In this document: positions 22,632 to 32,986 of the stretch, piece after piece
How the letters are laid out: every line of letters starts with the position of its first letter
How positions within the stretch are numbered: position 1 is the first letter of the stretch
DNA from: Plutella xylostella
Lineage: Eukaryota > Arthropoda > Insecta > Lepidoptera > Plutellidae
NCBI RefSeq assembly: GCF_932276165.1
Contig: NC_063994.1
Span: 8,680,001 to 8,744,000 of the forward strand
DNA: 64,000 bases
Reading direction: 5' to 3'
Translations under genes and position numbers: made by a program
The notes under the pieces: generated by a model
Databases searched by the model: none
What the model was told of the DNA's origin: nothing
What the model saw: the letters and a program-made list of their open reading frames with translations, nothing else

Positions 22632-23605
22632 GATATCAATGCCCCACTTTAAAAATTATAAACCACAAGTTTCTTCTGAAGGGACACACACATAATTATG
22701 GAGGTGGACGTCCAACACTCGGTCATAGAGAGAGCTAAGAAAAAGATAAACAACACTAATAAAGGTATAATGATACCATGGGATTGGCAACAATTTATTA
22801 GAAATTGTTCATCACCTAATAATCCCATTGAAGTTTACAATATGGAATTGGAAGACTTTTTAAATTTTAAAACACTTTTCTCGGGTAATGCAGCTCCCCT
22901 TGTTATCAGAAAGAAAAATTGCACTAATGATAACATTCTTATCTCTGAAATGGTACACATTCAAGTAAGAGCTACAGATATAGGTACCCTATTTTATAAA
23001 ATTTTTAGATTTCAGTGAAGCTGATTTTAATAGAGCTGAATTCACAAGACACACCAGACGCGGCATTAACTGGCCAGAAGAGATACCGGTATGCAACAGC
23101 ACTATCAGGAGAATTTACACTGCTAAGTTTAAGGACTTACAAGTGGCTTTAAAGTGGGTACCAAGTTGTTTCCATTCTTTTTATAAAAACATACCGCATG
23201 GATCTGAAATTGAAGAGTATCCTGAAGAAAATGTGGATTAGCTTGTAAGTTTTCTTTTTAAATAAAAATGTGCTAAAAATATATTTCTAATTTTATTTTA
23301 GAACAGTAATATTTCGGTGAATGCAATTTTTACTATAGGTTAAGTCCATTGCTTTTAGTAGGTTTGTATTAAAAATTAGGGTAAAGGTGTGTTAAGTCCT
23401 CCCCTGCCTCATGTAGCTATTTTATCGAAATTAGCTTAATATATTTAATTTCACCCTTTAATACCATTATCAAAACAGTTTCAAACAATTTAATAAGTTT
23501 GAAGAATTTTTAATAAAATAAAATAATTCATATTTTTTTTCTTTATTCCACTCTCCTGTAAGAACAATGCTGAGTGACTTAATATACTTTCTTCCTGGGG
23601 TACAG

Positions 23606-24351
23606 ATTATAATACTCTTGACAACGTTGTTGGCTGGTTGACCGCTAATAATCTTAAATTAAATGTTAGTAAAACTAAATTAATGGACTTTTATAATAAT
23701 GACATAACTAATTTGAACATAAATATTTTAGGACATACAATTAATGAAACGGACGAAACAAAATTTTTAGGCTTAATTATTGACAAAAAACTTACATGGA
23801 AAAGCCACGTAGATACTGTATGCAAAAAGCTGAGTCAGTACTCTTATGCTCTCTATCAATTATCAAAAACTGTAAGCCAATCCACAGCTCTCATCTCTTA
23901 CCATGGTTATGTGACCTCAACATTAAGGTATGGGATCATATTCTGGGGAAACTCTACAGACAGAGAAAACGTTTTTAAAGCTCAAAAAAGATGCCTACGC
24001 TCCATTTGTAAATTGCGCAAAACGGACAGTTGCAAGGAGTATTACAAAAAATTAAAAATTTTGACATTTCCTTGCCTTTATATATACGAAGTATCGGTTT
24101 TTATAAGAAACAATTATAAGGACTTTGACAAAATCAATAACAGGCGTCACAATAACCTATTAAAAGCTATGCCTCGTAAAACAGCCGTGTTTAGCAGGAG
24201 TATACTTGGTATGGGACCAAAGATCTTCAATAAATTACCAAAGGCTCTACGTGACATTGAAAACCTATTTCATTTCAAAAGAGAACTAAATAAATTTTTA
24301 CTTGAAAGGAACTATTATAATCTAAACGAGTTTTTCACAGACAATATCTAA
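23606..24351 (+). pseudogene. CR1-like LINE, C-terminal end of the RT
   Basis: Continues the RT after the 17258-23605 element: YNTLDNVVGWLTANNLKLNV, KTKLMDF, then TKFLGLIIDKKLTWKSHVDT (RT domain 7), RYGIIFWGNSTDRENVFKAQ and KRCLRSICKL, ending FLLERNYYNLNEFFTDNI-stop at 24351. Open throughout. The 3' UTR to 24696 has no gene and ends in TCTTGAA repeats. Confidence 0.85.
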
Positions 24352-24696
24352 TGATAAATTTATGTATGCTGGCAGGTCTGATAATTAGGTACTTTTACTA
24401 TTATTATTATTTTTTTAATTAATTTAATTGTTTTTGATAATTGGTGTTTTATATAATATTTTGGCATAATTGAAACTATTGAAACCTAACTTAATTAAAA
24501 ATATAAAACTGTAATTAAAATATTAATTCTTAATTTATAATTAATTTGTGTAAAATTTATAAAATTATGACTATGACGCCTCCTCTCTATTTGTACGCCT
24601 CATGGCAAAGCATGGCATGTCCTAACCTATACATAAGATGAATGTAACTAACCTGTGTTTATGCAAATAAATATATCTTGAATCTTGAATCTTGAA

Positions 24697-25146
24697 CAAC
24701 ATCGATAAGATTTTTTTAAATTCTTTATCCTCCACCATACGGAAGGGATAATAACCCTTGGCGATCATAAGCATCAGCTGCTCGTCCAGTTTCTCCGATC
24801 TGCGCGGAGGCATCGGCTTTGTGCTTTCAGCAAAGTCCCTTATTGAGGGCTGTGTAGGATTGGGATGTGCAAATAATGTTGGAGGTGGAGCCGCCGCTGA
24901 TGATGCTGGCATCGATGATCCAACACTTTCCTCCTCAGGGATACGACCTCCCACTATCTCACTGGGCTGCTGTCGTTCAGGCACTAGAGCCACAGTTGGG
25001 TGTTTTGTCTTCATGTGCCGTCCGAGGTTCCCAACATTGCCAGTGGGAATTGAAAGTGTATTTGCACAGAACGCACATTTTGCCTTTTTTGGTTCTATCA
25101 AGGTGAAGTGGTTCCAAAGAGCACTCCATTTTCTTTGGGATGACAT
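24697..25146 (-). pseudogene. hAT gene A, first exon (BED zinc finger)
   Basis: ATG at 25146: MSSQRKWSALWNHFTLIEPK, then a BED finger with CAFC at about residues 25-28 and HMKTKH near 44-49, a Pro/Ser-rich linker, and the conserved RRSEKLDEQLMLMIAKGYYP and FRMVEDKEFKKILSML of hAT N-termini. The exon is cut at 24697 by the LINE tail and resumes at 13290 in frame. The finger would bind transposon ends or a promoter if the protein were domesticated. Upstream (25147 on) no further coding exon is seen. Confidence 0.85.
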
Positions 25147-26422
25147 GACCTAGCTTAGTACCTACTAATTGCCTAACTAACTAACTACCTTATAACTACT
25201 ATTTATATGAGTACTAATTACCTAACTTAATTAAGTACCAAAAAGTATTTATAAAAACAAATACAATAAACTACAAATAAAATATTTAAAATTATCACTA
25301 AACTGAGAAAATGACTGAATATCTAAGTAATACGTAATTAAACTAAGAAGGTAATCACTGCTAACCACTCGAAATCGAAAGTACGAAGAAAGTAAAAAGA
25401 TAAGTAACTACCTAGTTAAACAAACAAATTGCATTCAAGGTCAAAATTCATGGCACGCGCCAAAATTCGTAAACATCCAATTTCAACCTAATTACACTTG
25501 ACTCATTTTAAATGCTTAGCCATAGTGCACTTTAATTTCTAAATGCTAAATATCAATTCAGATTATTTTTGTAATAAAGACGTGCTCCCGCGCGTTTCGT
25601 TTCTGTTATTTGGGATCCGTAGGCAGTGGAGTGGTAGAAGTAAAAATTAAGACGGGGCTCCCCATGCCTATTGCCTAGTAGAACCCAGTAGTAGCATAAT
25701 GAATTTGTGCCCCTTTTTTATGATCACTTACTAGATAATAGTAAAAAGTATGTTTTAAGATAAATAATAGGAAGATACCTAATTTCAAAAAATGGCATAA
25801 GTACCTATATATATTTTTTAGTTTTATAAACTCTATAAAACACATATTTTGTCCCGGCGAAAAATACTCAATTTTCAATATAGTAGGAAGTATAAAATAA
25901 TTTTAGTAGGAAGAATCATTTTATCATATCGCATAAATTATCTATCTATACTTACGACAGAACCATTATACCGACTCTCACTTGGCCGCTTGGATCTCTT
26001 CATCTCTGTCTTGTAAAGTCCTATCGTCTCTTTCGCTCACGACGATTCACGACGACGAAGACTCGACGAGTATTGAGTGAGTGAGATAAGTATACATGAT
26101 AGAGCAAGAGCGAGTCAATAGGTATTTGCCACGAAGTTCGTCGCGGTATCTCGGTGAAACTCGGATTTCCATTCCCATTTCCTATGTGAGTAAGTGAGCA
26201 AGTGATAACAAGATGTATATTTGTTTCAAGTGATTGAAAAGAAAGGTGAGCAATATAGGATGATCGTATTCCATTTTATCTTTCCCTCGCGAGCTACACA
26301 AGTCTACTGTCAAAGCAAATAAACGTTGAAAGTTGAATTTCGTTTCGGTTCGGTTTATTCATTTCATCATTTTCATCCGAATAATTTAACTTATTCTTGT
26401 TGTGTGCGGTTTCAAAGTCAAC
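25147..26422. other. No gene; possible promoter DNA for divergent neighbours
   Basis: Lies between the minus-strand start at 25146 and the plus-strand start at 26423. AT-rich to 25550, then mixed. I see no ORF or recognisable repeat boundary. Confidence 0.3.
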
Positions 26423-27805
26423 ATGGACCAGCCGCTGGAAAAAGTGAAACGGCAGTATCCGTCGGTGGCACAAAAATTGCGGCTCTCACAATTGCTGGAA
26501 GCAGACGAAGAATTGCGGAACGGAAAATTTACAGCTACTTTCTCAAAAAAGACAGCATCTGAAAGATGGGAGAAGATAGCGTTGGAGCTAAACTCGCTCA
26601 CTGGAGCAAAAAAGTCGGGCAAAGAATGGCGCACAGTAAGTACAACAGAACTTAGTTTACCAGATTTTATCTTTATGTGCAGGTTTATTTTTCTTCACAA
26701 TGTTTCTCTTCACTATCCTGTACTCTTTGAAACCATTGCATTTTGTTTTTTCAGACTTGGGGAGATATGAAAACATACACAAAAAAAAAGTATGCGGGAC
26801 AAAGAAGGTCCATGCAAAGGACTGGTGGAGGGCCCCCTGATATACAGCCGGAGGCGGTAGACCAAATAATATTGTCTACAACAACATTGAGTCAGCATTG
26901 TCTGGACATTCAGACAGCCAAGAGTCAAGTGCTAGACTCATAAGTAAGTTTACTCAAATTAAATGGATAAAGATAAAGTATGATATTTTTTAATATAAAT
27001 AATGCATTTTGGTATTTTGATTTCCAGACTTTCACCATGAACCAACAAATGATAGTGAAAATGTCCAAATTATAGTGATTGAACCACCTGCCACCGACCC
27101 ACCTGCAATAGAACCCGTACCAGGAACATCTTCAGAAACTACCGAACCACCTGCCACCGACCCACCTGCAATGGAACCCGTACCAGGAACATCTTCAGAA
27201 AATACTCAAAGTAAGTATTGCTTAAGAACCGTTATATTTTTTTTTATTTGTAGTGTGAATTGGGCTCTGTAAATTATGTCCTATGTAAAATATAGCTTAC
27301 ATATACAGTGTAACCTTGATAATCCGTACCCAGGCTTATCCGTACTCAGCTGTAATCCAAACTGGGTTTCACTGATGAAAACGACTTGTTCTCACACGAA
27401 AAGATGATTTTGGGTAATTTGATGGACAAAACCTTTGTTTGATGAATAAACAGAACCCGCCAGACTAAAATTATCCACTTTGTTAAGTAACTTAAGTCTT
27501 AGTACGTAAACCTCAATACATAAAAATATTCTAACAAAGTATATGTTTTTGGTGATATTATGTAATAACTATCCTATTATTTTGCAGGAACTGGGAGACC
27601 AAGGCCTAAAAGAACAGTGGCTCAAAGAAGATTAGAAAATAGTTTGCAAGTGGCAGGAACAATGAATGAAACTCTAGAAAGAAAAATTCAAATGAAGAAA
27701 CAATTTAATGAAGCCTATTTAATAGAAATGCGGCGTCGCACTGATGCGATTATAGAGTTATCTAACAGTATTAAACAATTAAGCAATAACAATAATCATG
27801 TGTAA
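26423..27805 (+). pseudogene. Myb/SANT-like DNA-binding protein of a PIF/Harbinger element
   Basis: Four exons with consensus splice sites: 26423-26635, 26755-26943, 27028-27210 and 27588-27805. It codes MDQPLEKVKRQYPSVAQKLR, then a trihelix-type Myb/SANT-like domain (ASERWEKIALELNSLTGAKK, GKEWRTTWGDMKTYTKKKYA), an RSMQRTGGGPP motif, a Pro/Thr-rich duplicated segment (PPATDPPAIEPVPGTSSE, copied as PPATDPPAMEPVPGTSSE) and a C-terminal coiled coil. PIF/Harbinger transposons carry such a second gene, whose product binds DNA and helps bring the transposase to the nucleus. The DDE transposase lies tail to tail at 29621-31348. Exon 2 appears to have a one-base frame slip near 26880 (the SALSGHSDSQESSARLI frame fits exon 3). 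The start could also be 26402. Confidence 0.75.
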
Positions 27806-27861
27806 CTGATTCTTTAGTTTATGATGATAAGGTTGATTATATTCAAGAGTGTTAATTATAT

Positions 27862-28115
27862 GATGACGACCGAATGGCGTAGTGGTTAGTGACCTGACTA
27901 CTGAGCCGATGGTCCCGGGTTCGATTCCCGGCTGGGGCAGATATTTGTTTAAACACAGATATTTGTTCTCGGGTCTTGGATGTGCCCGTAAAATGGCAAT
28001 AGGCCCGCCCCCTATTACATTGGGACTAACATAACACTCTGGCGAAAAGTGGGTGCAGCAATGCACCTCTGCCTACCCCGCAAGGGAGTACATTAGTACA
28101 AGGCGTGAGTGCGTG
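27862..28115 (+). mobile_element. tRNA-derived SINE with 12-bp TSD
   Basis: The head GGCGTAGTGGTTAGTGACCT and CCCGGGTTCGATTCCCGG are good A- and B-box sequences; the body contains GGCAATAGGCCCGCCCCC and CTGCCTACCCCGCAAGGG. A perfect TGTTAATTATAT flanks it (27850-27861 and 28116-28127). A different family from the SINE at 20171. Confidence 0.9.
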
Positions 28116-28129
28116 TGTTAATTATATTC

Positions 28130-29160
28130 AAGATGATTCTGTGATAATATAGTGTGATGATGATGTTGATGTTCCTGTGTTAATTATATTTAAGTTGATT
28201 CTGTGATATTTTAGTTAGGTCAAAGATGATATTTATTTTGTTGAGTTACATACGGGGCATTCCACGGGTAGTGGGAAAATGAGATATTTTTTTATTAATC
28301 TAATCAAGATTATTTTATTGTTAATTCAATATTAGATATACATATTTACATGTTCTGTTATTTTTTTTTTCTGAAAAAAGCAGGAAAGTATTTTTTTACA
28401 TACGTTTCATACGTTGTCTTTTTGTTCTGAACATGTGGTACGATTTTTTGGGTCATGTTCATGTCCCACCAGTCACAATTTATTTGGTCTATATTTCTTG
28501 CAGAAACAAAGCTTGCTCATAGTTTATAGTTCACGTCTTAATATATTTAATAATTTAATAGCACATTCAAATACATTTTGCTATGTTAAGTATTTGGACT
28601 AAAATCTCGTTTGACGGAGCAGAGGTCGGGGCTGAGGTATTTTTGGCTGTCCCACCAGTCACACTCCTTAAACCGTTAATATATCACCAATAAATGTACA
28701 TGGGTTATTAATTTGGTAATCATTACATTACTTGGTTCATTATCTACTATACAGTATATATTTAATCATATTATTTGATTAAAATAAAAAGTTACAGGTC
28801 TAAACAATAGCAATTCTGGAGTAAACAGTCCCACCAGTCACTATGGAATGCCCCATACTGAGTTTAATACTTTTTTCCTTTATTTGTACATTGTTAGGTA
28901 CCTAACTACTAGTTATTTGTAATTCTTGAGTTATGATGATGACGTTGAAGTTCCTGTGTCAATTATATTTAAGTTGATTCTGTGATAATTTAGTTAGGTT
29001 CAAAGATGATAATTATTTTGTTGCATTACATACTGAGTTTAATACTTTTTTTCTTTATTGTACATTGTTAGATATTAGTTATTTGTAATTCTTGAGTTAT
29101 GATGATGACGTTGAAGTTCCTGTGCCAATTATATTTAAGATGATGATTCTGTGATAATTT
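28130..29160. repeat. Tandemly duplicated non-coding unit inside the Harbinger element
   Basis: The string TTCCTGTG..AATTATATTTAAG followed by GATTCTGTGATAATTTAG and CAAAGATGAT..TTATTTTGTTG occurs at about 28170, 28950 and (partly) 29115, with ACTGAGTTTAATACTTTTTT after it twice. These are local duplications; the first copy was later hit by the MITE at 28254. Confidence 0.65.
28254..28854. mobile_element. 601-bp MITE with 4-bp TSD and internal TCCCACCAGTCAC repeats
   Basis: TIR GGGGCATTCCA (28254) and its inverse TGGAATGCCCC (to 28854); ATAC duplicated at 28250-28253 and 28855-28858. The duplicated host sequence near 29030 (TTACATACTGAGTTTAATAC) is the unoccupied site. GTCCCACCAGTCAC occurs three times inside (about 28463, 28646, 28829). 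No coding capacity; superfamily unknown. Confidence 0.85.
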
Positions 29161-29179
29161 GTGTTTTATTAAACTCCTA

Positions 29180-29237
29180 TAAAAACATTAGGGGAGGCCT
29201 ATGTTCAGCAGTGGATGTCCTATGGCTGAGATGATGA
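29180..29237 (+). mobile_element. 58-bp RTE-type LINE 3' end with 14-bp TSD
   Basis: Reads AGGGGAGGCCTATGTTCAGC and then AGTGGATGTCCTATGGCTGA with a GATGATGA tail, a 3' end very common in Lepidoptera. It is flanked by TTATTAAACTCCTA at 29166-29179 and 29238-29251. Confidence 0.85.
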
Positions 29238-29620
29238 TTATTAAACTCCTACGCATCTAGAAGACAGGCTTGAGAGTATGATGCTAATGACTTTTAAGTT
29301 CTTTAAATTTAGTAAGTTCTTATATAACATTTCAGATGATTTTGCGATAATTATGTGATTTAGAGGTAAAATAAAAATAAGTATTCATGACTTGTTTTAT
29401 CAATATAATTTCTTAAAGCAATGGACATCATTTACATACATAAGCAAATAACGGCCGCCTCTGACTACCTCTTCAGGGATTACAATCGTGAGCATAATAG
29501 GTAGGTACTATTATGATTGATTATTTGAAATTAGGTTAGTTAGGCATTAAATTATACATAAGTATTCATGATTCTAACAAACAATGAAAACAATAACAAC
29601 TAAAAAACAGTACAGAATCA

Positions 29621-31348
29621 TTAAAAGTAATTATTTATGATTCTGTTCTGATTTTCCCTTCCTCTTAAAAGCAGCAAATTTCTTTGCCTTTGCTCTCTTT
29701 CTGCTCCTGCTGGTGGTGGCGGCATCGGCAGCCCGTCTATGATCCCAAGCTCATCATTGTTGAGATTTGCTAAAAGCGCCTGGTTAATATCATTTCGGGC
29801 TATGCACATATTATGCAGCACGGCACAGGCATTAATAATTTTGGTTGCCTTATTTGGCACGTAGTGCAAAACACGGTCTTTTAGCAGACACCTAAATCTT
29901 GCTTTAAGGACACCATTACACCGTTCTATGGTGCACCTTGCCGTGGTAAATGCCTCGTTGTAGCGGGACTCAGCAGTGTCCTCTTCAGGGTTGGCTATTG
30001 GTGTCATCATCCACGGTCTAAGCGCATATCCACTATCACCTGGAAATAATATTTATATGGTAGAAATTCCTTATTTTATATATACATATTACACTAAGTC
30101 ATCATACAGTGCTGTCTGTGGTGATGCAGATGCAGGAACATGGATGCTGAATTCACTCAGGAAGTTTAGGGATATCTAATGCTACAATGGATTTGTATCA
30201 CAACTTACCTATCAAATGATAGTTGGTATGGTTTTAATTATGCAGGTGTTCCATGAATGTTTTGGCATTTGAAGTGTTCCAAATATAGGAGTCATGGGTT
30301 GCCCCCGGAAACAGGGCATTAATATTTAAAATTTTTAGGTTGTGGTCGCAAATCTGAAAAAAACATAATTCCTTCATTAAATAGTTGAGTTTCTATATAT
30401 ACACAAGTAACATAATTAATGTAATGTTCATACAATCTAACTGTAAAAGTTTTCATTCTGTTTCCAATCCAACCTATCATGTATTCAAATACAAAGGTTT
30501 AAAATTTGCAACTCTCATATTATACATACCAGCTGTGTGTTTATGGAGTGATACAACTTTCTGTTGACATAACTCCTCTCATCATATTGTGTGGCTGCGG
30601 GTGGCACAATAGCAACATGTGTGCAATCTATTGCACCAATGACACCAGGAACACCAAACTCTCTATAAAATCTAAAATAAAATTAAGAAAATTGTTAAAA
30701 ACTTGTAAGTTGAGAGAGTACCTAATTTAATGGAGGAATATAATTGATGGCAACTTACCCTGTCACAGTTTCATTTATTTGTTGTATTGACTCTGGCATA
30801 TGGATCCATCTATTGAAAATATATGGATGGTTTAATGCATCTACCACCTCTCCAATGCACCTGGATACCGTTGGCTGTGACAGGTTTATAGAGTTACTTT
30901 TGGCTATGGGAGTTTGGTAACAACCAGTTGCAAAAAAGTTCAGGGAACACAGCACCTGAAAAAATAAAATAAGTACTTAGGTGAGTAACTATACTTAATA
31001 TTACTTATGATAAGTTATTAATTAACAACCAGATACAAAAGCTAAGAAGTCAACAAGCATTTAATGTATCCTATAGCGCGTAGTTACGTAGTTGAAAGTA
31101 GTCAAATTAGTAAGTACTTATGTACATACCTTAGTTTTGATGTCGATGGAATGTGTGGCTACAAGCGGATCCAAAGCGTTTATGAGGTCAGTCGCTAATG
31201 CCTTCGAAAGTCGATATGACTTTTTAAAGTCCGCATCTCCAACGTCCATAGGATCTACTCGCCATGCAGCTCGCCGGCGAGGGGCCGCCACAGCAGCTTC
31301 AGCTGCCTCGACAAGCTCCGGGATAAAATTCGCCAAGAATTCATCCAT
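29621..31348 (-). pseudogene. PIF/Harbinger DDE transposase (HARBI1-like), five exons, one stop
   Basis: Minus gene with exons 31348-31130, 30955-30759, 30671-30530, 30353-30209 and 30040-29621; all junctions have GT/AG and join in frame. Exon 1: MDEFLANFIPELVEAAEAAV...DADFKKSYRLSKALATDLIN. Exon 2: LCSLNFFATGCYQ, LSQPTVSRCIGEVVDALNHP. Exon 3: FGVPGVIGAIDCTHVAIVPP (first catalytic Asp). Exon 4: NALFPGATHDSYIW (second Asp). Exon 5: GDSGYALRPWMMTPIANPEE, TTARCTIERCNGVLKARFRC (Glu) and INACAVLHNMCI. This is the complete DDE nuclease. A TAA at 30236-30234 in exon 4 is the only lesion seen. It acts with the Myb-like partner at 26423-27805. Element ends were not located. Confidence 0.85.
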
Positions 31349-31634
31349 CGTGTGAGAAATATCGAGTCCGTAGTCCGTTTATGCCAAAGATCGTCACAGT
31401 TGGAATCAAATCTTAAGTCCGTTATACGTAGCCAAGTCAAATTATTCAATAAAATCATAAAATATCACTGCAGACACCCCAAACAATTCACGCAAAGTGA
31501 CGTAAAAAACATCAATAGGTTGTCAATTTGTCAGTCTCACAAGGGAGAATGACATCTCGGCTGCTCATGACCACCTGAGACATTTGTGGAAATTTCGGTG
31601 CTTTTGCGGGTGAGATTTTGATGTTTCGAGATCA

Positions 31635-32830
31635 CTATAGCTCGACAACTTCGTGCGCGACCCTCCTTGCGGGGTGACAGACGCGGAGGGGACGAGGTAC
31701 CCAAGACGACAGCGGGTAGCGGGTGAGGTAGCGGGGAAGGACAACGCGTGCACTGCACGTCATTATTATGGCAGTCTCGGCCGAGCAGTCGAGGCGGCCA
31801 CATGTGTTGTAAAATCTGTCATAATCTGAGTTCGACGCACATGATACCACTGATCCTGAGACCATTAGTCTTAGTAATGAGTGTTGAGGCCAGAACCGCC
31901 ACAATCCTTGGAATATTTACCTTTTGAATTTTAATAATCATATTATTATTATCTATGATTTGTCAATAAAATAACGTCAAAAACCACAAATCGTAATTTT
32001 CGCAAATCGATTAAATCGCATTATAAAACTATGTCGGAGTTCAAGAAGATTTTGAGTTTACCTTGCTTTATAATAAGGTTTACTAAATTCATTCGATTAA
32101 TCGAAACGTCAAATTGTCACTTGAAATATTGGCAGTTTGGCTGGAATCTGTGGACGGTGCATATTAAAAAATAAAAAGCTAAGGTGGGTAGTCGGTTGAG
32201 TAGGGACGGACTGTTAATCTGATTTAAATTATTGAACGGGTCGATTGTGAACCTTCCGCAGCGCAGGGATCACCACGTTTCGCTATCAAAGTTAATCCAA
32301 CTGTATCAAGTGCATCCTCGTGTATTTTGTAAGATTGATCGATAATTTCGAATAAATCGAGTGTGTACTACCTATCTGTGCCTTTATTTCTGGGGTGTGA
32401 TGATAAATAGCGATACCAACCTGGCTGATCGAATCATGGACCAACCACTGCTAGCTCGTGCCCACTCCCCGACAACTATATAATCTTCGGGGGTTTTCTC
32501 TAGAACCGTGTGCCGAATCTTGGTTTGGCCGAGGTTTGGTAAAATACAAAATCTGCTTACTCCCGAGTAACTGGTAGTGTACTCGTGAGTAAAAAGTTAC
32601 TCGAGCTTGGTCGAATCCACCCTAAATAATGAAACTAGTTTTTAGAACCTTTTTATTGATCAACATAATTTACTCTTACATTACGTCACAAATAGTGACA
32701 CGTTATCGCGAGATTTATCCGGGCACACTTTTCTCCGTGTGTACTCGTCTTCTAAAATGTCGTGCTACCTCGCCCCCGCCTCTTCTTTCACCCCGCAAGG
32801 AGGGTCGCGCACGAAGTTGTCAAGCTATAG
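31635..32830. mobile_element. 1.2-kb TIR element, non-autonomous
   Basis: CTATAGCTCGACAACTTCGT and onward GCGCGACCCTCCTTGCGGGG at 31635-31677 is repeated inverted at about 32788-32830 (CTATAGCTTGACAACTTCGT...). TIRs are at least 43 bp with one or two differences. No transposase; the ORFs inside are not recognisable. TSD not resolved because the ends are themselves palindromic (CTATAG). Confidence 0.65.
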
Positions 32831-32986
32831 AATAGCATTTTTCAATTTTCTACCGAGATAAACGTCATCTAGGCATCCGAGATGAATCTCGGAACCTCCG
32901 GAATTGAGCTCCTGGAGGATACGGCAGTCATCATTGAGGGATGTGTCTGATGTGATTTGATGTCTAAATGCTGTATAGGAAGGGAC

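Larger units (their letters stand above)
17706..23241 (+). pseudogene. DUF7869-like putative transposase (Sola-type?), interrupted
   Basis: Spliced plus-strand gene: exon 1 17706-17741 (MNTFMRGKKLVD, donor GTAAGT), exon 2 17851-17967, exon 3 from 18060. Exon 3 begins with an acidic Ser/Asp-rich region, then a Lys-rich region and the conserved part: CSLKCKKKCSLKISVEKRKE, DKEIPVCKTFFLNTLCISQS, SFPSTESHYSRERTNRKYLG, KKMYSLYLEYCKQL. It breaks at the TTAA element (19082) and resumes at 21975 with NDTCDTCDEFKIS, then VVMIDLQKCLPTPYLTNSQI, MWDETTGARGGCEIASCLYK and LTIWSDNCGGQNRNYIM. A foldback MITE (22478-22631) and a small frameshift after GHTH precede MEVDVQHSVIERAKKK. Asp in IDLQK, Asp in SDNCGGQN and Glu in MEVD look like a DDE triad. 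Family naming is from memory of such insect proteins; Sola assignment is tentative. Confidence 0.7.
17258..23605 (+). mobile_element. TIR DNA transposon with DUF7869/Sola-like transposase
   Basis: The ends are CTGTACACCAGAGG (17259) and, inverted, CTGTACCCCAGGAAG (to 23605); about 30 bp of imperfect TIR includes GTTAAGTCC at the left. TTAAGTCC-type words recur near both ends (17281, 17411, 17501, 23341, 23393), as subterminal repeats do. ATTA flanks both sides (17254-17257 and 23606-23609), a possible 4-bp TSD, although strict removal of one ATTA would shift the LINE frame. Joining without duplication restores it. The outer boundary is therefore certain to within about one base. It carries the spliced gene at 17706-23241, and that gene is itself interrupted. 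Confidence 0.75.
13291..24696 (+). mobile_element. CR1-like LINE interrupting exon 1 of hAT gene A, itself interrupted
   Basis: Plus-strand non-LTR element of about 5 kb once nested insertions are removed. It starts with GCGCCACCGTCGCTCAATAC at 13291 and ends with repeats of TCTTGAA (24677-24696), a CR1-type 3' tail. Removing it joins the hAT exon halves as ATG TTG | CCT CTC in the correct frame, which fixes both ends without any target duplication. It encodes a coiled-coil/esterase-like N-terminal region, an endonuclease and an RT, now broken by frameshifts, an 84-bp insertion at 14658-14741 and the large element at 17258-23605. CR1 membership is inferred from domain order and the 3' tail. 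Confidence 0.85.

Noticed and set aside
27868..27940. Functional tRNA gene
   Set aside because: Same reason: head of a SINE with perfect TSD.
26270..31545. TCCCTCGCGAG (26274) and inverted TCCCTTGTGAG (31541) as Harbinger TIRs
   Set aside because: Only 9 of 11 match, with no matching target duplication; left undecided.
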